From positions 395,730-459,729 of the forward strand of contig NZ_JONK01000001.1 in the NCBI RefSeq assembly GCF_000711885.1: a stretch of 64,000 bases of DNA, given 5' to 3'. The notes beneath the pieces were generated by a model. That model had not been told where the DNA came from, did not search any database, and saw only the letters and a list, made by a program, of their open reading frames with translations. This DNA is from Chromobacterium haemolyticum DSM 19808 (GTDB lineage: Bacteria; Pseudomonadota; Gammaproteobacteria; Burkholderiales; Chromobacteriaceae). Each line of letters starts with the position of its first letter. The first letter of the stretch is position 1. This document shows positions 9,266-17,859 of this stretch, piece after piece. Both the position numbers and the translations under genes were made by a program.

Positions 9266-10156
9266 GATCGCGTCGGGGCGGGTGGCCTCGCTCTCCAGCC
9301 AGCGGCAGAACGCGGCAACGGCGGCATCCTCCGCCGCCGCGCGCGGCGCCACCCAGCAGTAATCGCGCACCGTGGCCACCGGCGCCGGCAACGGCGACAG
9401 CAGCACGCCCGCGTCTATCTGCGCCTGTGCCATCGGCATGGGGCCCAGCACTACCCCCAGGCCGTCCATCGCCGCCTGCAAGGCCAGCGAGAAACTATCG
9501 AAGTGCAGGGCGCTGGCCGGTTTCAGCCCCGGCACTCCGGCCAAGGTCAGCCAGCGCGGCCAGGCGGTGGGGCGGGTGTCGGCGTAGAGCAGGGTGTGGC
9601 GCGCCAGATCAGCCGGGCTGGCGATGGGCGCGGCGGTCAGCAGCGCCGGGCTGCACAGCGGCAGCTCCCATTCTTTCAGGAAGGGCTTGGCGATATGGCC
9701 GGGCCAATCGCCGGGGCCGCGGCGGATGGCGATGTCGAACGGGCTGTCCAGCCGGCTGATGTCGCGGTCCGATGTGGCCAGGTGCAATTCCAGTTCCGGA
9801 AACTGCTCGCGAAAACGGCTCAGCCGCGGCAGCAGCCAGTACATGGCGAAGGTGGGCGTGGAATTGATGCTGACCCGACGCCGGCTATCCGCTTGCAGCA
9901 GTTGGGAAGTGGCGTTGGCGATCAGGTCCAGGCCGTCTTGCACTTGCACCAGATAGCGCCAGCCGGGGTCGGTCAGCTTGACCCTGCCGCCGCTGCGCTC
10001 GAACAGCGGCACGCCCAGCCAATCCTCCAATTGCTTGATCTGCTTGCTCACAGCCCCATGGGTGACGAAGAGTTCGCCGGCGGCGGCGGAAAAGCTCTCC
10101 AGCCGGGCTGCTGCCTCAAAAATACGCAGAGTGTTGAGAGGGGGGTAAGTGCTCAT
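9263..10156 (-). CDS. LysR family regulator, GcvA-like
   Basis: 297 residues. The N-terminal HTH YPPLNTLRIFEAAARLESFSAAAGELFVTHGAVSKQI is the GcvA/AmpR-type signature (LxALRxFEAAAR, THGAVSxQI). The effector domain follows from about residue 90. No Shine-Dalgarno sequence is evident upstream; instead a dyad starts 3 bp before the ATG. It is divergent from acnB, but a link with aconitase is not implied by the family. Confidence 0.9.
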   Translation of the reverse strand: MSTYPPLNTLRIFEAAARLESFSAAAGELFVTHGAVSKQIKQLEDWLGVPLFERSGGRVKLTDPGWRYLVQVQDGLDLIANATSQLLQADSRRRVSINSTPTFAMYWLLPRLSRFREQFPELELHLATSDRDISRLDSPFDIAIRRGPGDWPGHIAKPFLKEWELPLCSPALLTAAPIASPADLARHTLLYADTRPTAWPRWLTLAGVPGLKPASALHFDSFSLALQAAMDGLGVVLGPMPMAQAQIDAGVLLSPLPAPVATVRDYCWVAPRAAAEDAAVAAFCRWLESEATRPDAI

Positions 10157-10158
10157 GC

Positions 10159-10175
10159 TGTGATTTTAACTCACA
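10159..10175. promoter_or_regulatory. TGTGA-N7-TCACA dyad upstream of LysR gene
   Basis: TGTGA at 10159-10163 and TCACA at 10171-10175 are separated by TTTTAAC. The half-sites match CRP-type operators but the spacer is one base longer than the canonical six. It could be an autoregulatory site for the LysR protein or a control site for the divergent acnB promoter. Confidence 0.35.
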
Positions 10176-10239
10176 ATCTATGTTGCGATAACTCGTTTGA
10201 AAGCGGACGGCTAACAGCGTAATCTTCAGGCATGAAATC

Positions 10240-10343
10240 AAGGCCGCGCCAACGGGTGTCGCAGCGCGGCCTTGGTGGCCGCAGCCATAGCCTTACCCCA
10301 TTGTCCCGCAGCGTCGGAGTCCCGGCCTTGCCGGGGACGCTGC
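10240..10343 (+). promoter_or_regulatory. Hairpins in the acnB upstream region
   Basis: Two strong stem-loops precede acnB. AAGGCCGCGC pairs with GCGCGGCCTT (10240-10249 and 10264-10273). GCAGCGTC pairs with GACGCTGC (10308-10315 and 10336-10343), enclosing an inner CCGGC-CTT-GCCGG. The second ends 30 nt before the start codon. If transcribed they would form a structured 5' leader. No known riboswitch class was recognised. Confidence 0.4.
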
Positions 10344-10373
10344 CAACAACCCAAGCCATAAAGGTCCAAAGTC

Positions 10374-12959
10374 ATGCTGGAAGCTTACCGTCAACACGTG
10401 GCCGAGCGCGCCGCGCTGGGCATTCCGCCGCTGCCGCTGTCCGCCAAGCAAGTGGAAGCGCTGGTGGAACTGCTGAAAAATCCGCCCAAGGGCGAAGAAA
10501 GCACCCTGGTTGAACTGATCACCCATCGCGTGCCGCCGGGCGTGGACGACGCCGCCAAGGTCAAGGCTTCCTTCCTGGCCGCCGTGGCCGAGGGCGACGT
10601 CCAATCCCCGCTGATCTCCCGCGAGCTGGCCACCCAGTTGCTGGGCACCATGCTGGGCGGTTACAACATCAAGCCGCTGATCGACCTGCTGGACGACGCC
10701 GCCGTGGCCCAGATTGCCGCGGACGGCCTGAAGAAAACCCTGCTGATGTTCGACGCCTTCCACGACGTGAAGGAAAAAATGGACAAGGGCAACGCCTTCG
10801 CCAAGCAGGTGGTGGAGTCCTGGGCTAACGCCGAATGGTTCACCAGCCGCCCGGCGGTGGCTGAGAAGATCACTGTCACCGTGTTCAAGGTTACCGGCGA
10901 AACCAATACCGACGACTTGTCCCCGGCGCCGGACGCCTGGAGCCGCCCGGACATCCCGCTGCATTATCTCGCCATGCTGAAGAACGCCCGTCCCGGCATC
11001 ACTCCGGAAGAAGACGGCAAGCGCGGCCCGATGCAGTTCATCGAGGACCTGAAGAAAAAAGGTCACCTGGTTGCCTACGTAGGCGACGTGGTGGGCACCG
11101 GCTCCAGCCGCAAATCCGCCACCAACAGCGTGATCTGGGGCACGGGCGAAGACATCCCCTACGTGCCGAACAAACGCTTCGGCGGCGTGTGCCTGGGCGG
11201 CAAGATCGCCCCCATCTTCTTCAACACCCAGGAAGACTCCGGCGCGCTGCCGATCGAAGTGGACGTGTCCAAGATGGAGATGGGCGACGTCATCGACATC
11301 TACCCGTATGAAGGCAAGATCGAGAAGGCCGGTCAGAAGATCGCGGACTTCGCGCTCAAGTCCGAAGTGATTCTGGACGAAGTGCGCGCCGGCGGCCGCA
11401 TCAACCTGATCATCGGCCGCGGCCTGACGAGCAAGGCGCGTGAAGCGCTGGGCCTGCCGGCGTCCACCGAGTTCCGTCTGCCCAAATCCCCGGTTGATTC
11501 CGGCAAGGGCTTCAGCCTGGCTCAGAAAATGGTTGGCCGCGCCTGTGGCCTGCCGGAAGGCCAGGGCGTGCGCCCGGGCACTTACTGCGAACCGAAGATG
11601 ACGACCGTCGGCTCGCAGGACACCACCGGCCCGATGACCCGCGACGAACTGAAAGACCTGGCCTGCCTGGGCTTCTCCGCCGACCTGGTGATGCAGTCCT
11701 TCTGCCACACCGCCGCTTATCCCAAGCCGGTGGACGTGAAGATGCACAAAGAATTGCCGGCCTTCATCTCCACCCGCGGCGGCGTGTCGCTGCGTCCGGG
11801 CGACGGCGTGATCCACAGCTGGCTGAATCGACTGCTGCTGCCGGACACCGTGGGCACCGGCGGCGACAGCCACACCCGTTTCCCGATCGGCATCTCCTTC
11901 CCGGCCGGCTCCGGCCTGGTGGCCTTCGCCGCCGCCACCGGCGTGATGCCGCTGGACATGCCTGAATCGGTGCTGGTGCGCTTCAAGGGCAAGATGCAGC
12001 CAGGCGTGACCCTGCGCGATCTGGTCAACGCCATCCCGCTGTACGCGATCAAGCAAGGCCTGCTGACCGTGGCCAAAGCCGGTAAGAAAAACGTCTTCTC
12101 CGGCCGGATTCTGGAAATCGAAGGCCTGCCGGAGTTGAAGGTGGAGCAAGCCTTCGAGCTGTCCGACGCCTCCGCCGAGCGCTCCGCCGCCGGCTGCACG
12201 GTGCACTTGGACAAGGCGCCCATCATCGAATACATGACCTCCAACATTACCCTGATGAAGACCATGATCGCCAACGGCTATCAGGACGCGCGCACGCTGG
12301 AGCGCCGCATCAAGGCGATGGAAGCCTGGATCGCCAACCCGCAGTTGCTGAAGGGCGACGCCGACGCGGAATACGCGGCGGTGATTGAAATTGACCTGGC
12401 CGACATCCACGAACCCATCGTGGCTTGCCCGAACGACCCGGACGACGTGAAAACCCTGTCCGACGTGGCCGGCGCCAAGATCGACGAAGTGTTCATCGGC
12501 TCTTGCATGACCAATATCGGCCACTTCCGCGCCGCTTCCAAGCTGCTGGAAGGCAAGCGCGACATCCCGGTAAAACTGTGGGTGGCGCCGCCAACCAAGA
12601 TGGACGCCGAACAGCTGACCGCGGAAGGCCATTACGGCACCTTCGGCACCGCCGGCGCGCGCATGGAAATGCCGGGCTGCTCGCTGTGCATGGGCAACCA
12701 GGCGCAGGTGAAGGAGGGCGCCACCGTGATGTCCACCTCCACTCGCAACTTCCCCAACCGTCTGGGCAAGAACTCCAATGTTTACCTGGGTTCCGCCGAA
12801 CTGGCCGCGATCTGCTCCCGTCTGGGCCGCATCCCGACCAAGGAGGAATACATGGCCGACATCGGCGTGCTGAATCAGAAGGCCAGCGAAGTTTACCGCT
12901 ACATGAACTTCAACGAGATCGCCGATTACCAGGAGCTGGCGGACACCGTGAAGGTGTAA
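10374..12959 (+). CDS. acnB: Aconitate hydratase B
   Basis: 861 residues, the usual AcnB length. Interconverts citrate and isocitrate in the TCA cycle. The N-terminal HEAT-like domain begins [19 protein letters not shown]; the swivel domain with [12 protein letters not shown] comes next; the catalytic domains carry the 4Fe-4S ligands in IGSCMTNIG and [14 protein letters not shown] lies 9 nt before the ATG. E. coli AcnB can also bind mRNA when its cluster is lost, which is general knowledge of the family rather than something visible here. Confidence 0.97.
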   Translation: MLEAYRQHVAERAALGIPPLPLSAKQVEALVELLKNPPKGEESTLVELITHRVPPGVDDAAKVKASFLAAVAEGDVQSPLISRELATQLLGTMLGGYNIKPLIDLLDDAAVAQIAADGLKKTLLMFDAFHDVKEKMDKGNAFAKQVVESWANAEWFTSRPAVAEKITVTVFKVTGETNTDDLSPAPDAWSRPDIPLHYLAMLKNARPGITPEEDGKRGPMQFIEDLKKKGHLVAYVGDVVGTGSSRKSATNSVIWGTGEDIPYVPNKRFGGVCLGGKIAPIFFNTQEDSGALPIEVDVSKMEMGDVIDIYPYEGKIEKAGQKIADFALKSEVILDEVRAGGRINLIIGRGLTSKAREALGLPASTEFRLPKSPVDSGKGFSLAQKMVGRACGLPEGQGVRPGTYCEPKMTTVGSQDTTGPMTRDELKDLACLGFSADLVMQSFCHTAAYPKPVDVKMHKELPAFISTRGGVSLRPGDGVIHSWLNRLLLPDTVGTGGDSHTRFPIGISFPAGSGLVAFAAATGVMPLDMPESVLVRFKGKMQPGVTLRDLVNAIPLYAIKQGLLTVAKAGKKNVFSGRILEIEGLPELKVEQAFELSDASAERSAAGCTVHLDKAPIIEYMTSNITLMKTMIANGYQDARTLERRIKAMEAWIANPQLLKGDADAEYAAVIEIDLADIHEPIVACPNDPDDVKTLSDVAGAKIDEVFIGSCMTNIGHFRAASKLLEGKRDIPVKLWVAPPTKMDAEQLTAEGHYGTFGTAGARMEMPGCSLCMGNQAQVKEGATVMSTSTRNFPNRLGKNSNVYLGSAELAAICSRLGRIPTKEEYMADIGVLNQKASEVYRYMNFNEIADYQELADTVKV

Positions 12960-13041
12960 TCAAATCAATGATTTGATTGTCTGAGTCCTGGCGAGGCGTC
13001 CGGAGCGTATCATTGAATACCCCTGGACGCACCCCCAAAAG

Positions 13042-13068
13042 AATACCCCGCGCAAGCGGGGTATTTTT
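13042..13068 (+). terminator. Intrinsic terminator after acnB
   Basis: AATACCCCGC-GCAA-GCGGGGTATT followed by TTT. It lies about 80 bp after the acnB stop and 19 bp before the end of the convergent acetyltransferase gene. A separate 10-bp inverted repeat, AATCAAATCA/TGATTTGATT, overlaps the acnB stop codon (12958-12978). Confidence 0.85.
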
Positions 13069-13086
13069 ATTGGATGCAAGCCTGAT

Positions 13087-13530
13087 TCAACGCAGCGGCA
13101 TTCGATAAAACACCACTCTCTCCGTCTCCTCGAAGCCCAAGCGGGCATGTATGCTTTGTGAGGCGAGATTGTCCAGCGGCGCGTCGGACGCTAGTTCCAT
13201 GCAGTCGTGCTCCAGGCCCCAAGCTTGTACCGCCGTCACCAATTGTCGGGCGATGCCGTTTCGCCGGCAGGCGGGCAACACGAAAATGCCTTCCAGGAAG
13301 GCGACCGGGCTGTTGGCGCAACCATTGACGTAGTCGTGCCGGATCGCGGCATCGGCGAAGCCCACGGCCTGGCCGGCGGCGTCCCGCGCCAGGAAGGCGG
13401 CAAGATGGCCCGACGCGAGAATGGCCTCGCCGTCTTGGTAGTGGCCGGTGGGGGCATGGTGCGGCCAGAGTTGTTGGCGCAGCGCCACCCAGTCTGGCAG
13501 GGCGGCGCGGTCCAGTTTTTGAATCGGCAT
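13087..13530 (-). CDS. GNAT acetyltransferase similar to aminoglycoside 6'-N-acetyltransferase AAC(6')-I
   Basis: 147 residues. The motifs LRQQLWP near residue 20, HDYVNGC followed by SPVAFLEGIFVLP at 65-86, RRNGIARQLV (acetyl-CoA loop) and LGFEETERVVFYR at the C-terminus are the pattern of chromosomal AAC(6')-I enzymes, which acetylate aminoglycosides at the 6' amine. The start at 13530 is chosen at the family-like MPIQKL; the frame continues open to 13872 without support. No mobile element is next to it, which suggests an intrinsic gene. Activity is unproven. Confidence 0.75.
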   Translation of the reverse strand: MPIQKLDRAALPDWVALRQQLWPHHAPTGHYQDGEAILASGHLAAFLARDAAGQAVGFADAAIRHDYVNGCANSPVAFLEGIFVLPACRRNGIARQLVTAVQAWGLEHDCMELASDAPLDNLASQSIHARLGFEETERVVFYRMPLR

Positions 13531-13560
13531 CGGTATTCCCGTGCCGGCGCGGAGGCGCCG

Positions 13561-13590
13561 GGAAAAACAAAGGGCCGGCATGGCCGGCCC
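13561..13590 (-). terminator. Intrinsic terminator of the small CxxC gene
   Basis: GGGCCGGC (13572-13579) pairs with GCCGGCCC (13583-13590) around ATG. Read on the minus strand, the stem is followed by a T-rich tract (complement of 13562-13571). It starts 24 bp after the stop of the 52-residue gene. Confidence 0.8.
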
Positions 13591-13613
13591 GCTGTGTGGT
13601 CGAAGGCGGCGTG

Positions 13614-13772
13614 TCAATCGGCTTCGCCGCACAGCTCGCAAGGTTGATCTGTTTCGCCATGGATGGCCAGGATGCCAACATCGCTGGCGCAGTGCTCGCA
13701 GAGGGTGAGCAAGGCTTGGGTGTTTTCCAAGGACTCTTGGCTCATGCTGCTCACAACTCGATACTGTTGCAT
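13614..13772 (-). CDS. Small CxxC-CxxC protein, putative zinc-binding
   Basis: 52 residues with two Cys pairs, CEHC (25-28) and CELC (45-48), separated by 16 residues. This is a layout expected for a minimal zinc ribbon. GAAAGG lies about 8 nt before the ATG and a clean intrinsic terminator follows, so it appears to be an independent transcription unit. A second possible start is the Met at position 10. The function is unknown. It sits upstream of the AAC(6')-like gene on the same strand, separated by the terminator. Confidence 0.65.
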   Translation of the reverse strand: MQQYRVVSSMSQESLENTQALLTLCEHCASDVGILAIHGETDQPCELCGEAD

Positions 13773-13902
13773 GTCTCAGCCTTTCATTGCTTGGATGGAG
13801 CCCGTACCCTAAACCGTTATGGCGCGGGTCGCCATACTCAGATAGGACAGGTTGCAGGCGGCGGCGCGTCATAAAAGCGTCACTGAACGCCGCCGCGGTT
13901 TA

Positions 13903-14223
13903 TCAGGCGGTGGTCAGCACCACCACCGAGGAAATCACGACCGCCATGCCCACCCAGCCCAGCGGCTTGAGCCGCTGGCCAAAAAAGATGCGCGCGCCGA
14001 TGGCGGTGCCGATGATGCCCAGCGCGCCCCACAGCGCGTAAGCCACGGCAAGGTCGATGCCCCGCACCGCCTGGCCCAGAAGGGCGAATGCCACCCAAAC
14101 CATGGCGATGGCGCCGAAGCCCCAGGCCTTGTTGCGGAAGCCGTTGGACTTTTCCAGCATCAGGTTGGCGGCCACTTCGATCAGGGCCGAGGACACCACG
14201 AATAAATAGAATACGGTTTTCAT
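13903..14223 (-). CDS. mdtI: SMR family efflux subunit, MdtI-like
   Basis: 106 residues with four hydrophobic helices. The conserved glutamate in SSALIEVAANLMLEKSNGF (helix 1) and AYALWGALGIIGTAIGARIFF are SMR hallmarks, and length and sequence fit MdtI, half of the MdtJI heterodimer that exports spermidine in E. coli. Its ATG overlaps the mdtJ TGA (ATGA, 14220-14223), so translation is coupled and 1:1 assembly is likely. Confidence 0.8.
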   Translation of the reverse strand: MKTVFYLFVVSSALIEVAANLMLEKSNGFRNKAWGFGAIAMVWVAFALLGQAVRGIDLAVAYALWGALGIIGTAIGARIFFGQRLKPLGWVGMAVVISSVVVLTTA

Positions 14224-14594
14224 GCGCTTTGCTCCTGGGCTTGTTCATCGGCTTCGCCGGACACCACGCAGGCAATGCCCGCCACGGACAGCCCCAGTCC
14301 GATGATTTCCTGAGTCAGCAAGGTTTCGCCAAACAGATAGACCCCGATCAGGGCCAGGCCGGCCAGACCCAGGGCTTCCCAGGCGGCGTAAGCCACGCCC
14401 ACGGAGATGGTGCGGATGGCGAGAGACAGAAAGTAATAGGACAGCGCCAATGCCGCCGCCATCACGCCATAGCCCCAGTAGCTTTCGGTGCGGGCGGCGT
14501 AAGCCATGAAGGATGTGCCCAAGATCTCGGTGCCGATGGCCACCAACAGAAAAGCCCAGCCCAGCCAGGGGTGGGGAGAAGATTGAGTTTGCAT
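14220..14594 (-). CDS. mdtJ: SMR family efflux subunit, MdtJ-like
   Basis: 124 residues with four transmembrane helices and the helix-1 glutamate in AIGTEILGTSFM. AYAAWEALGLAGLALIGVYLFGE matches MdtJ. The start at 14594 is chosen because AGGAG lies 8 nt upstream; 12 further in-frame residues to 14630 lack support. First gene of mdtJI, preceded by an unusually long, hairpin-rich leader. The substrate could be polyamines by family, but related SMR pairs export other cations. Confidence 0.8.
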   Translation of the reverse strand: MQTQSSPHPWLGWAFLLVAIGTEILGTSFMAYAARTESYWGYGVMAAALALSYYFLSLAIRTISVGVAYAAWEALGLAGLALIGVYLFGETLLTQEIIGLGLSVAGIACVVSGEADEQAQEQSA

Positions 14595-14803
14595 GCTACG
14601 CTCCTGTGATTGGAAATCCGGAAGCCACATGCGCTAGAGGCGCAACAACGCTCCGCGAAAAGCGCGGATGACGCCGTCAGCAAAGACAGTCGGTCGCTTA
14701 GACCGCCCCGTAAAACCGTTTGGGGCAGAAGGGTTGTTTATCGCATTGAAGCGCAAGATAAGCGCCAAAATGGCGTGGCGCTTATGGTGGCTGTTTGAAA
14801 TTT
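14595..14803 (-). promoter_or_regulatory. Putative structured 5' leader of mdtJI
   Basis: If transcription starts from the promoter at 14810-14838, the leader is about 210 nt. In transcript order it holds ATAAGCGCCA/TGGCGCTTAT (14758-14785), GCCCC/GGGGC around the AAACGG loop region (near 14705-14726), CGGTC/GACCG (14690-14705) and TCCGCG/CGCGGA (14652-14668). It does not match the guanidine or Mn riboswitch consensus I know. A cis-regulatory role is an inference from length and structure. Confidence 0.4.
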
Positions 14804-14809
14804 TGAACA

Positions 14810-14838
14810 AATATAACACATCGCTAATGGATGTTCAA
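14810..14838 (-). promoter_or_regulatory. Putative sigma70 promoter for mdtJI
   Basis: On the minus strand TTGAAC (14833-14838) and TATATT (14810-14815) are separated by exactly 17 bp, in a locally AT-rich stretch between the solute-binding gene and mdtJ. Two mismatches to the -35 consensus and one to the -10. Confidence 0.5.
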
Positions 14839-14866
14839 TTTAATTGATAGCAAAAACTTTCAAATG

Positions 14867-15628
14867 CTATTTGCAAGAAGCCAGCCGGACGTTGTAGCGG
14901 CGCGCCAGACGAGGCAGCGTGCCGTCGTGGCACAGCGCGTTCAAGGCTTGGTTGAAGTCCGCCACCATGCCCGGTTTGACTGACTTTAACGGGAAACCGT
15001 AGAGGTAGGTCAGCGGTTGGATGGTGGCCAGCGGGCGGAGGCCGCTCAGCGCTTCGCGGCGGATGATATAGCGAGTAACGTCTTCATTGGCAAAAGCCAC
15101 CGCGTCCGAGCCGTAACGCATGGCGGCCAATTTCTTTAACACTGTTTCCTGGTTGTTTTCCACGGAAATGTTCATATTGGGCAGGCCGGCAATCAGCTTG
15201 TCCAAGGCGTTCTGCGTCACCGATGGGCCGTATACCGCAATGCGGTGGTTTTGCAGATCCTGCGCTTGCTGGTAGCGGAAGGTGGAGCTGGCGGTGGCGA
15301 ACAGGCCGTAGCTGCTGTTGTACACCGGCGCGCTCAAGGCCAGCGATATCCTGCGCTCCGGCGTGTCCTGGACTGGAAAGATGCCGTCCACCTTGCCTTC
15401 CTCTGCCAGCAACAAGGCGCGGCGCCACACCATGGCCTGAACTTCGCAACTCCAGTTCAGCCGCTGGCATACCGCCACCAGCGTGTCCACCATCAGGCCC
15501 TGCGGCAGGGGTTTGTCGGTCACTTCGATGAAAGGCGGGAAATCCTGGGTGACGAAGTGCAGGGTGGCCGCGTCGACATGGAGCGGCAGAGACAAGGCCA
15601 GCGCGGCGCTGCTCAGCAATTTCAGCAT
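14867..15628 (-). CDS. Periplasmic solute-binding protein (SBP_bac_3-like)
   Basis: 253 residues from the chosen start, with a signal peptide ending near HVDA-ATLHF. TQDFPPFIEV and GLMVDTLVAVCQRL are the start of a family-3 binding domain, and DGIFPVQDTPERRISLALSAPVY is typical of the fold. It is only distantly related to the protein at 8455-9228. No transport genes flank it. The start at 15628 follows a GGGGAGAAG stretch; an upstream TTG (15646) in frame is less likely. Confidence 0.75.
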   Translation of the reverse strand: MLKLLSSAALALSLPLHVDAATLHFVTQDFPPFIEVTDKPLPQGLMVDTLVAVCQRLNWSCEVQAMVWRRALLLAEEGKVDGIFPVQDTPERRISLALSAPVYNSSYGLFATASSTFRYQQAQDLQNHRIAVYGPSVTQNALDKLIAGLPNMNISVENNQETVLKKLAAMRYGSDAVAFANEDVTRYIIRREALSGLRPLATIQPLTYLYGFPLKSVKPGMVADFNQALNALCHDGTLPRLARRYNVRLASCK

Positions 15629-15786
15629 GTGCGGGCTTCTCCCCAATGAACGGCGCTGGACCGGCGGCCAGGTTCGGATGCCTTGTTACATTATGGTTGA
15701 GTTTCCATGCCGGTTTAACGCTTTATCGGCCAGCCAGGCGCTTTCTTGATGCGGAGAGCGGGGAGCCGCCTGGCCGGCGCGACTTG

Positions 15787-15932
15787 GAACGCGTTCACGA
15801 TCTTGCAAGCAAGAGCGAGACAAGGCGAAAACGGCAGAGAAAGCGAAGTGTACACGCGGCACATGAGCATTTCGAAGCCGTAATCACCGTGTCGCGTCTT
15901 ACTAAGCACCGCGGATCGTGAACAGGTTCTTA
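15787..15932 (-). repeat. Intergenic repeat element, copy 2 (full length)
   Basis: About 146 bp in inverse orientation to copy 1. It contains GATCGTGAACAGGTTCTTA at the right end and GCGTTCACGATCTTGC at the left, plus the core GCCGTTTTCGCCTTGTCTC on the minus strand. The right end supplies the TAA stop of ggt (15930-15932). Confidence 0.85.
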
Positions 15933-17687
15933 ATAGCCCATCGTGGCGCCGTCCGGGTTGCGCGGGTCGGAATAACCGTACAAGCCGCCGTCGCGCAGTT
16001 GTATGGTTTGGGTCCGGCCCATGCTGGGTTTGAGCGAGATCTTGTAACCTTGCTCGCGCAACAGCCGCAGCGTGTCCGGACTCAGGCCTTTTTCCACTCT
16101 CAGCTCATCCGGCAGCCACTGGTGGTGCACTCGCGGCGTGGATGCGGCTTCGGCCGGATTCATGCCGAAATCGATGGCGTTGACGATGGTTTGCAAAGTG
16201 GTTGTGATGATGCGAGCGCCGCCAGGGCTGCCGGTCACCAGCCAGGGTTTGCCGTCTTTCAGCACCAGCGTTGGGGACATCGACGACAAGGGCCGTTTGC
16301 CGGCCGCCACTGCGTTGGCGTCGCCGCCGATCAGGCCAAAGGCGTTGGGCACGCCCGGCTTGACGGAAAAGTCGTCCATCTCGTTATTGAGCAAAATGCC
16401 GGTGCCGCCGGCAATGATGCCGCTGCCGAAGTTCAGGTTCAGCGTGTAAGTCACCGCCACCGCGTTGCCTTGCTTGTCCACAATGGAGTAGTGGGTGGTC
16501 TGGTCGCTTTCATAGGGTTGCGGCTTGCCGGGCTTGATCTCGGCGGCGGGCCTGGCCTTGACCGGGTCTATCGTTGTTGCCAATTGGTCGGCGTAGCGCT
16601 TGGAAGTCAGTCCGGTCTGCGGCACTTTGACGAAAGCCTGGTCGCCCAGGTATTCGGAGCGGTCGGCGTAGGCCAGCTTCATCGCCTCGGCCAGATAGTG
16701 GATGGTTTGCGCGCTGTTGGGGCCGTAATCGGCCAGCGGATAGCGTTCCAGCAAATTCAGGATCTGGACGATGTGGATGCCGCCGGAGCTGGGGGGCGGC
16801 ATGGACACCACTTGGTAGCCGCGGTAGCTGCCGCTGACCGGTGCGCGCTCTTCCACCTTGTAGCCAGCGAGGTCAGCCTTGTTGATCAGGCCGCCGTGGC
16901 GCGCCATTTCCGCCACGATCTTGTCGGCGATGCTGCCCTGATAAAAGGCTTTTGGCCCTTGTTTCGCGATCAGGCGCAGAGATTGTCCCAAATCGCGTTG
17001 CACCAGCTTTTCGCCTGCGCGCAGCGGGCGGCCGTCGCGGAAAAACACCGCGCGGCTGCTGTCCCATCGGCCCAGATTGTCTTTTTCCACTTCCAGCATT
17101 TCCGCCAGCGTCTGCGACACCGCGAAGCCTTGCTCCGCCAACTTCACCGCCGGAGCAATCACCTTGGCCAGCGGCAGGCTACCCCAGCGTTGCTGGGCGT
17201 GAGCCAGCCCGGCCACCGTGCCGGGCACGCCCACCGCCAGGTGGGTGTACAGCGACCGGCCGTCAACCACCTTGCCCTGAGCATCCAGATACATGTCGCG
17301 GCTGGCCTTGGCCGGCGCGATCTCACGGAAATCCAGCGCAATGTTGCGGCCGCTCTTGGCATCGTGCAGCACCATGAAGCCGCCGCCGCCCAGGTTGCCG
17401 GCGTTGGGCAGCGTCACCGCCAGCGCAAAGCCCACGGCCACCGCGGCGTCTACCGCGTTGCCGCCCTGGCGCAGGATGTCCAAGCCCACTTGGGTGGCCA
17501 GGCCTTGCTCGGTGGCCACCATGCCGTTGCGGGCGTAGACCGGATGGAAAACATCGTAGTCGTAATCGTATTTGACCTGCGGCGCCGCCGGCGGGCTCAG
17601 CGCCAGGGCCGGGGCGTTGAAGCCCAGGCTCAAGCTTAGGGCCAGGGCGCTCAGCAGCAGTCTTGGGCGGGGACGGAATGGCGTCAT
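15930..17687 (-). CDS. ggt: Gamma-glutamyltranspeptidase
   Basis: 585 residues with an N-terminal signal peptide (residues 1-29), so periplasmic. The precursor self-cleaves before the nucleophilic Thr in DQTTHYSIVD (about Thr397), producing large and small subunits. The glutamate-binding PLSSMSPT and oxyanion GSPGG motifs follow in the small subunit. It cleaves glutathione and other gamma-glutamyl compounds. Monocistronic, with its stop embedded in a repeat element and the AT-rich 17688-17859 upstream. Confidence 0.95.
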   Translation of the reverse strand: MTPFRPRPRLLLSALALSLSLGFNAPALALSPPAAPQVKYDYDYDVFHPVYARNGMVATEQGLATQVGLDILRQGGNAVDAAVAVGFALAVTLPNAGNLGGGGFMVLHDAKSGRNIALDFREIAPAKASRDMYLDAQGKVVDGRSLYTHLAVGVPGTVAGLAHAQQRWGSLPLAKVIAPAVKLAEQGFAVSQTLAEMLEVEKDNLGRWDSSRAVFFRDGRPLRAGEKLVQRDLGQSLRLIAKQGPKAFYQGSIADKIVAEMARHGGLINKADLAGYKVEERAPVSGSYRGYQVVSMPPPSSGGIHIVQILNLLERYPLADYGPNSAQTIHYLAEAMKLAYADRSEYLGDQAFVKVPQTGLTSKRYADQLATTIDPVKARPAAEIKPGKPQPYESDQTTHYSIVDKQGNAVAVTYTLNLNFGSGIIAGGTGILLNNEMDDFSVKPGVPNAFGLIGGDANAVAAGKRPLSSMSPTLVLKDGKPWLVTGSPGGARIITTTLQTIVNAIDFGMNPAEAASTPRVHHQWLPDELRVEKGLSPDTLRLLREQGYKISLKPSMGRTQTIQLRDGGLYGYSDPRNPDGATMGY

Positions 17688-17859
17688 GATAGTTCTCCTT
17701 TGTTGTTTGTGTTTTATGAATGTTGTGATTGCGAGAACATTCTACGGTGCCGGCGCAAGTCGCAAAAGCCTGATTTTCCATGCCAAATGATTTGAAAACT
17801 CCAAGGAAGCAAGCCTATAAAGAATCGAGCTTCATAAGTGATGAATCTAGGGGGTTACC

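Noticed and set aside
10293..12632. 779-codon ORF antisense to acnB
   Set aside because: It is a codon-bias shadow in GC-rich DNA; acnB itself is unmistakable on the other strand.
14595..14803. Mini-ykkC (guanidine-II) riboswitch before mdtJI
   Set aside because: The paired hairpins with ACGR tetraloops that define the class were not found.
15646..15921. ORFs within repeat copies giving RRKR-rich peptides
   Set aside because: The similar Arg/Lys-rich peptides arise from reading the shared repeat core and do not begin or end at conserved positions.
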